Shown here: piece after piece, positions 61,155 through 64,000 of the stretch | Numbering within the stretch: the stretch's first letter is position 1 | How the letters are laid out: each line of letters begins with the position of its first letter | Origin: an uncultured Bacteroidales bacterium | Lineage (GTDB): Bacteria > Bacteroidota > Bacteroidia > Bacteroidales > CAIWKO01 | Length of the DNA: 64,000 nt | NCBI GenBank assembly: GCA_903913285.1 | Contig: CAIWKO010000060.1 | Span: 62,001 to 126,000, forward strand | Direction: 5' to 3' | Program-made: the position numbers and the translations under genes | The notes under the pieces: generated by a model | The model's input: the letters and a program-made list of their open reading frames with translations, nothing else | The model's database searches: none | What the model was told of the DNA's origin: nothing

Positions 61155-62558
61155 ATGATTAAACAGCAAACAATTGGCCAACCGGTAAGCATTGCAGGCA
61201 AAGGCTTGCATACCGGCGAAGAAGTAATTCTGACATTTAAACCTGCTCCCGAAGATCATGGTTTTGTATTTAAGAGAATTGATTTAGAAAATCAACCTTT
61301 AGTTCGTGCCTGTCTGGAAAATGTAGTAGATACATCCAGGGGAACTACCATTGAAGAAAACGGTGTTCGGGTGTGTACAATTGAACATACTTTAGCTGCT
61401 TTTGCAGGTCTTGAACTTGACAATATTCTTATAGAATTGAACAGTTCTGAAACTCCTATTCTCGACGGAAGTTCGATACGTTTTGTTGAAGCCCTCCTTT
61501 CAGCAGGAATTGTAGAACAGGATGCTCCAAAAAAATTCATTGAATTAAAATCAAATTTCGAATATTTTGATGCAGAACGTAATGTTGAAATTATTGCAAT
61601 TCCTAGCGATAAATTCAGAATTACAACCATGATCGATTATAATACTGATGTGTTGGGAACTCAATTTGCATTGCTCGACGATATCAGTCTTTTCAAAGAT
61701 GAAATCGCAAACTGCAGAACATTTGTTTTTTTACATGAACTGGAATATTTACTTGAAAATAATTTAATTAAAGGCGGTGATCTGGATAATGCTATTGTAT
61801 TTGTAAACCGTATTATCTCTCAAACCGAACTGGATCATTTAGCAGTAGTATTTAACAAACCGAAAGTCACAGTATTGAAAGAAGGAATATTAAACAATTT
61901 AGAATTACACTTCCCAAATGAATCTGCCCGACACAAACTTCTAGATATTATTGGAGATTTAGCATTGCTCGGCGGCACATTGAAAGCGCACATTTTTGCA
62001 AAACGTCCCGGGCATTATTCAAATATCAATTTTGCTAAAAAAATTGCTGATTTTGTTGAAAATAAGAACAAAAACAAAAGAGGACAAATTGAATCTTTTG
62101 ATTTAACAAAACCACCATTATACGACATTATTCAGATTCAGAAAATATTACCACATCGTCCTCCATTCTTATTAATAGATAAGATTTTAGAAATGGATGA
62201 AAAGGGTATTATCGGATTGAAAAATGTTACTATGAATGAGAGTTTTTTTGTTGGACATTTTCCTGATGAACCTTTGATGCCTGGTGTTCTACAAATTGAA
62301 GCTATGGCACAATGTGGAGGTATTTTTGCATTAAAAACAGTTCCTGATCCGGAAAATTATTTAACTCTTTTCCTAAAAATCGAAAGTGCCAGATTTAAGC
62401 ATAAGGTTGTCCCCGGCGATACTCTTATTTTTAAAATCATACTAACTGCTCCTATTCGTAGAGGTATTTGTCAGATGAGTGGCTATGCCTATGTTAATAA
62501 TCAAATTGTGATGGAAGCTGATTTATTAGCTCAACTTGTTAAAAAAGACAAAAAATGA
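61155..62558 (+). CDS. lpxC-fabZ: Bifunctional UDP-3-O-acyl-N-acetylglucosamine deacetylase / 3-hydroxyacyl-ACP dehydratase
   Basis: 467 residues from the ATG at 61155. N-terminal LpxC (about 1-300): IAGKGLHTGEEVILTF, CTIEHTLAAFAGLELDNI, LDGSSIRFVEALL and a C-terminal zinc ligand region HKLLDIIGDLALLGG. C-terminal FabZ (about 315-465): ILPHRPPFLLIDKILEMDE, GHFPDEPLMPGVLQIEAMAQCGG. LpxC commits lipid A synthesis and FabZ dehydrates 3-hydroxyacyl-ACP; the fusion is a Bacteroidota trait and couples lipid A and fatty-acid flux. Overlaps lpxA by four bases (ATGA). Confidence 0.97.
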   Translation: MIKQQTIGQPVSIAGKGLHTGEEVILTFKPAPEDHGFVFKRIDLENQPLVRACLENVVDTSRGTTIEENGVRVCTIEHTLAAFAGLELDNILIELNSSETPILDGSSIRFVEALLSAGIVEQDAPKKFIELKSNFEYFDAERNVEIIAIPSDKFRITTMIDYNTDVLGTQFALLDDISLFKDEIANCRTFVFLHELEYLLENNLIKGGDLDNAIVFVNRIISQTELDHLAVVFNKPKVTVLKEGILNNLELHFPNESARHKLLDIIGDLALLGGTLKAHIFAKRPGHYSNINFAKKIADFVENKNKNKRGQIESFDLTKPPLYDIIQIQKILPHRPPFLLIDKILEMDEKGIIGLKNVTMNESFFVGHFPDEPLMPGVLQIEAMAQCGGIFALKTVPDPENYLTLFLKIESARFKHKVVPGDTLIFKIILTAPIRRGICQMSGYAYVNNQIVMEADLLAQLVKKDKK

Positions 62559-63367
62559 ATCAACCCTTAGCTTACGTCCATCCTCAGGCTAAAATTGCCG
62601 GCAATGTTGTAATTGAACCTTTTGTCAGTATTGATAAGAACGTTGAAATCGGAGAAGGAACATGGATTGGCCCAAATGTCACAATACTTGAAGGAGCACG
62701 TATTGGGAAAAACTGTAAAATATTTCCCGGAGCAGTTATCTCAGCAGTACCACAGGATTTAAAGTATGCTGGTGAAGATACTATTGTAAAAATTGGGGAT
62801 AATGTTATTATAAGAGAATTTGCTACAATAAATCGGGGTACAAAAGCAAATTTTGAAACAATAATTGGGAATAATTGCCTTCTAATGGCTTATGTCCATA
62901 TAGCTCATGACTGTATAATAGGAAATAATGTTATTTTGGCAAATTCAGCAGCTCTTGCAGGACATATTAAAATCGACGATTGGGCTATCATTGGCGGAAT
63001 GGTTGCCGTCCATCAGTTTGTAAATATTGGAGCACATTCAATGGTTTCGGGAGGATGTTTGGTTCGTAAAGATGTTCCTCCTTTTTGTAAAGCAGCAAGG
63101 GAACCTCTTTCATATTCTGGTATTAACTCAATTGGATTGCGCCGCAGAGGTTTTTCGTCAGAAAAAATAAAGGAAATCCAAGATATTTATCGGATTATTT
63201 TCATTAATGGGTTAAATGTATCACAAGCTATTAGTTACATTGAAGCTGAATTACCTGCAACTCCCGAACGCGATGATATTATTTCATTTATTATGACTTC
63301 AAAGCGCGGAATCATGAGAGGTTACACCCGTAACAGCAATGGGAAAGAGAAAAAGGACATTCTCTAA
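62555..63367 (+). CDS. lpxA: UDP-N-acetylglucosamine acyltransferase
   Basis: 270 residues of left-handed beta-helix hexapeptide repeats (AYVHPQAKIAGNVVIEPFVSIDKNVEIGEGTWIGPNVTIL), the catalytic His in LMAYVHIAHDCIIGNNVILAN, and GGMVAVHQFVNIG, then the C-terminal helical domain with GINSIGLRRRGF. It adds the first 3-O-acyl chain of lipid A. Start overlaps the stop of lpxC-fabZ, so translation is coupled. Confidence 0.97.
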   Translation: MNQPLAYVHPQAKIAGNVVIEPFVSIDKNVEIGEGTWIGPNVTILEGARIGKNCKIFPGAVISAVPQDLKYAGEDTIVKIGDNVIIREFATINRGTKANFETIIGNNCLLMAYVHIAHDCIIGNNVILANSAALAGHIKIDDWAIIGGMVAVHQFVNIGAHSMVSGGCLVRKDVPPFCKAAREPLSYSGINSIGLRRRGFSSEKIKEIQDIYRIIFINGLNVSQAISYIEAELPATPERDDIISFIMTSKRGIMRGYTRNSNGKEKKDIL

Positions 63368-63396
63368 TTCTGATTCCTTTATATTAATAACCTAGT

Positions 63397-64000
63397 ATGA
63401 AGATCATTCTTCAAAACGTTTCCAAACAATATTCACATCACGAGATTTTCAATAATTTCAGTTTCAATTTTGAATCTGGAATTACATACGCAATAACAGG
63501 CTCCAACGGTTCCGGAAAAACAACTTTGCTTAAAATTATTGCCGGCATGGTCACTCCGTCATTAGGGAAAATTTCTTATCAAAAATCAGGAAGGGAAATC
63601 CCTGTTGAAAGAATATTCAGGGATATTGCTATTGCCGCGCCCTATATGGAATTGATTGAAGAATTTACTTTATTGGAAAGCTTGAATTTTCATGTTAAAT
63701 TAAAACCTTTTATTAAAGATATTAGCATTGAGAATGCGGTTCAAATGATGTCGATGGAAGAATTTTCCAATCAAACCTTGCGTAGCTACTCCTCCGGTAT
63801 GAAACAAAAAGTTAAACTTGCTTTAGCATTATATAGTAATACACCTATACTTCTGCTTGATGAGCCTTTAAGCAATCTTGATGACACCAATGCAGAATGG
63901 TATCGTTCCTCGTTAAAACAATTTTCAAAACAGAAAATTACGATAATTTGTTCGAATTTAAAGAAAGAAGAGTATCCTGATTGTGAAAATATTATTGATA
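63397..64000 (+). CDS. ABC transporter ATP-binding protein, cut by window edge
   Basis: Begins MKIILQNVSKQYSHHEIF at the ATG at 63397 and stays open to the end of the window (201 codons). Walker A is TGSNGSGKTTLLKIIAG, signature YSSGMKQKVKLALAL, Walker B ILLLDEPLSNLD. The SSGM signature and short helical domain fit the ABC-2/CcmA-like class of ATPases. It starts 29 bases after lpxA and may be cotranscribed. The permease would lie beyond the edge. Confidence 0.88.
   Translation, partial: MKIILQNVSKQYSHHEIFNNFSFNFESGITYAITGSNGSGKTTLLKIIAGMVTPSLGKISYQKSGREIPVERIFRDIAIAAPYMELIEEFTLLESLNFHVKLKPFIKDISIENAVQMMSMEEFSNQTLRSYSSGMKQKVKLALALYSNTPILLLDEPLSNLDDTNAEWYRSSLKQFSKQKITIICSNLKKEEYPDCENIID

Noticed and set aside
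1-64000. tRNA or rRNA genes
   Set aside because: No cloverleaf or rRNA-like segment was recognised in the gaps by eye; a dedicated tRNA scan would be needed to exclude them fully.

Overview
The window looks like chromosomal DNA of a member of the Bacteroidota, probably an environmental or uncultured Bacteroidales-like lineage. Several sequence features point there. Promoters follow the Bacteroidota pattern (TTG, about 19 bases, TAnnTTTG). lpxC is fused to fabZ. The type IX secretion regulator PorX is present, as are two exported proteins with type IX sorting-like tails. DUF5916 and PspC/PadR genes of the usual Bacteroidota type also occur, and many lipoproteins carry SCKK lipoboxes. No rRNA or tRNA gene, integrase or phage structural gene was seen.

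Layout. 1-17 kb is mostly housekeeping: an NtrC-type response regulator (cut by the left edge), ettA, nnr, a nitroreductase, a tandem thioredoxin pair, a LolD-type ATPase behind a DUF5916 outer-membrane protein, sucC, a PglF/CapD-type sugar dehydratase and gcvT. 18.7-24 kb is an AT-rich accessory island. It holds three minus-strand genes: a DUF262/DndB-like protein, a protein with a HEPN-like RX4H motif, and a PD-(D/E)XK nuclease bracketed by an 18-bp direct repeat. A large non-coding locus of 21-bp tandem repeats follows. 24-34 kb carries padR-pspC with a clear operator, an ADP-forming acyl-CoA synthetase, grpE-dnaJ, a NatAB-like ABC exporter and a GyrI-like protein. 34-43 kb is rich in exported proteins: three tandem collagen-like lipoproteins, a TPR protein, a type IX cargo operon, a second 21-bp repeat locus, a beta-barrel protein and a SUMF1-like protein.

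43-50 kb has deoC, a Gdx/SugE transporter, and a nucleotide-sugar operon (UDP-glucose dehydrogenase, UDP-xylose synthase, RmlD) that would supply surface polysaccharide precursors. 50-57 kb holds lpxD, a third 21-bp repeat locus next to a 10-G tract, several unknown exported proteins and short interspersed hairpin repeats. 57-64 kb contains a divergent HD phosphohydrolase, porX-tsaE-ald, lpxC/fabZ-lpxA and the start of an ABC ATPase.

The two most unusual items are the candidate defence island at 18.9-22.5 kb and the family of strictly 21-bp-periodic tandem repeat loci at 22.8-23.45, 40.47-41.2 and 51.69-52.06 kb. Two of those loci share a double-array layout and a conserved spacer although their downstream repeat units differ. 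All function calls are from reading the sequence and recalling family motifs. No database search was run.
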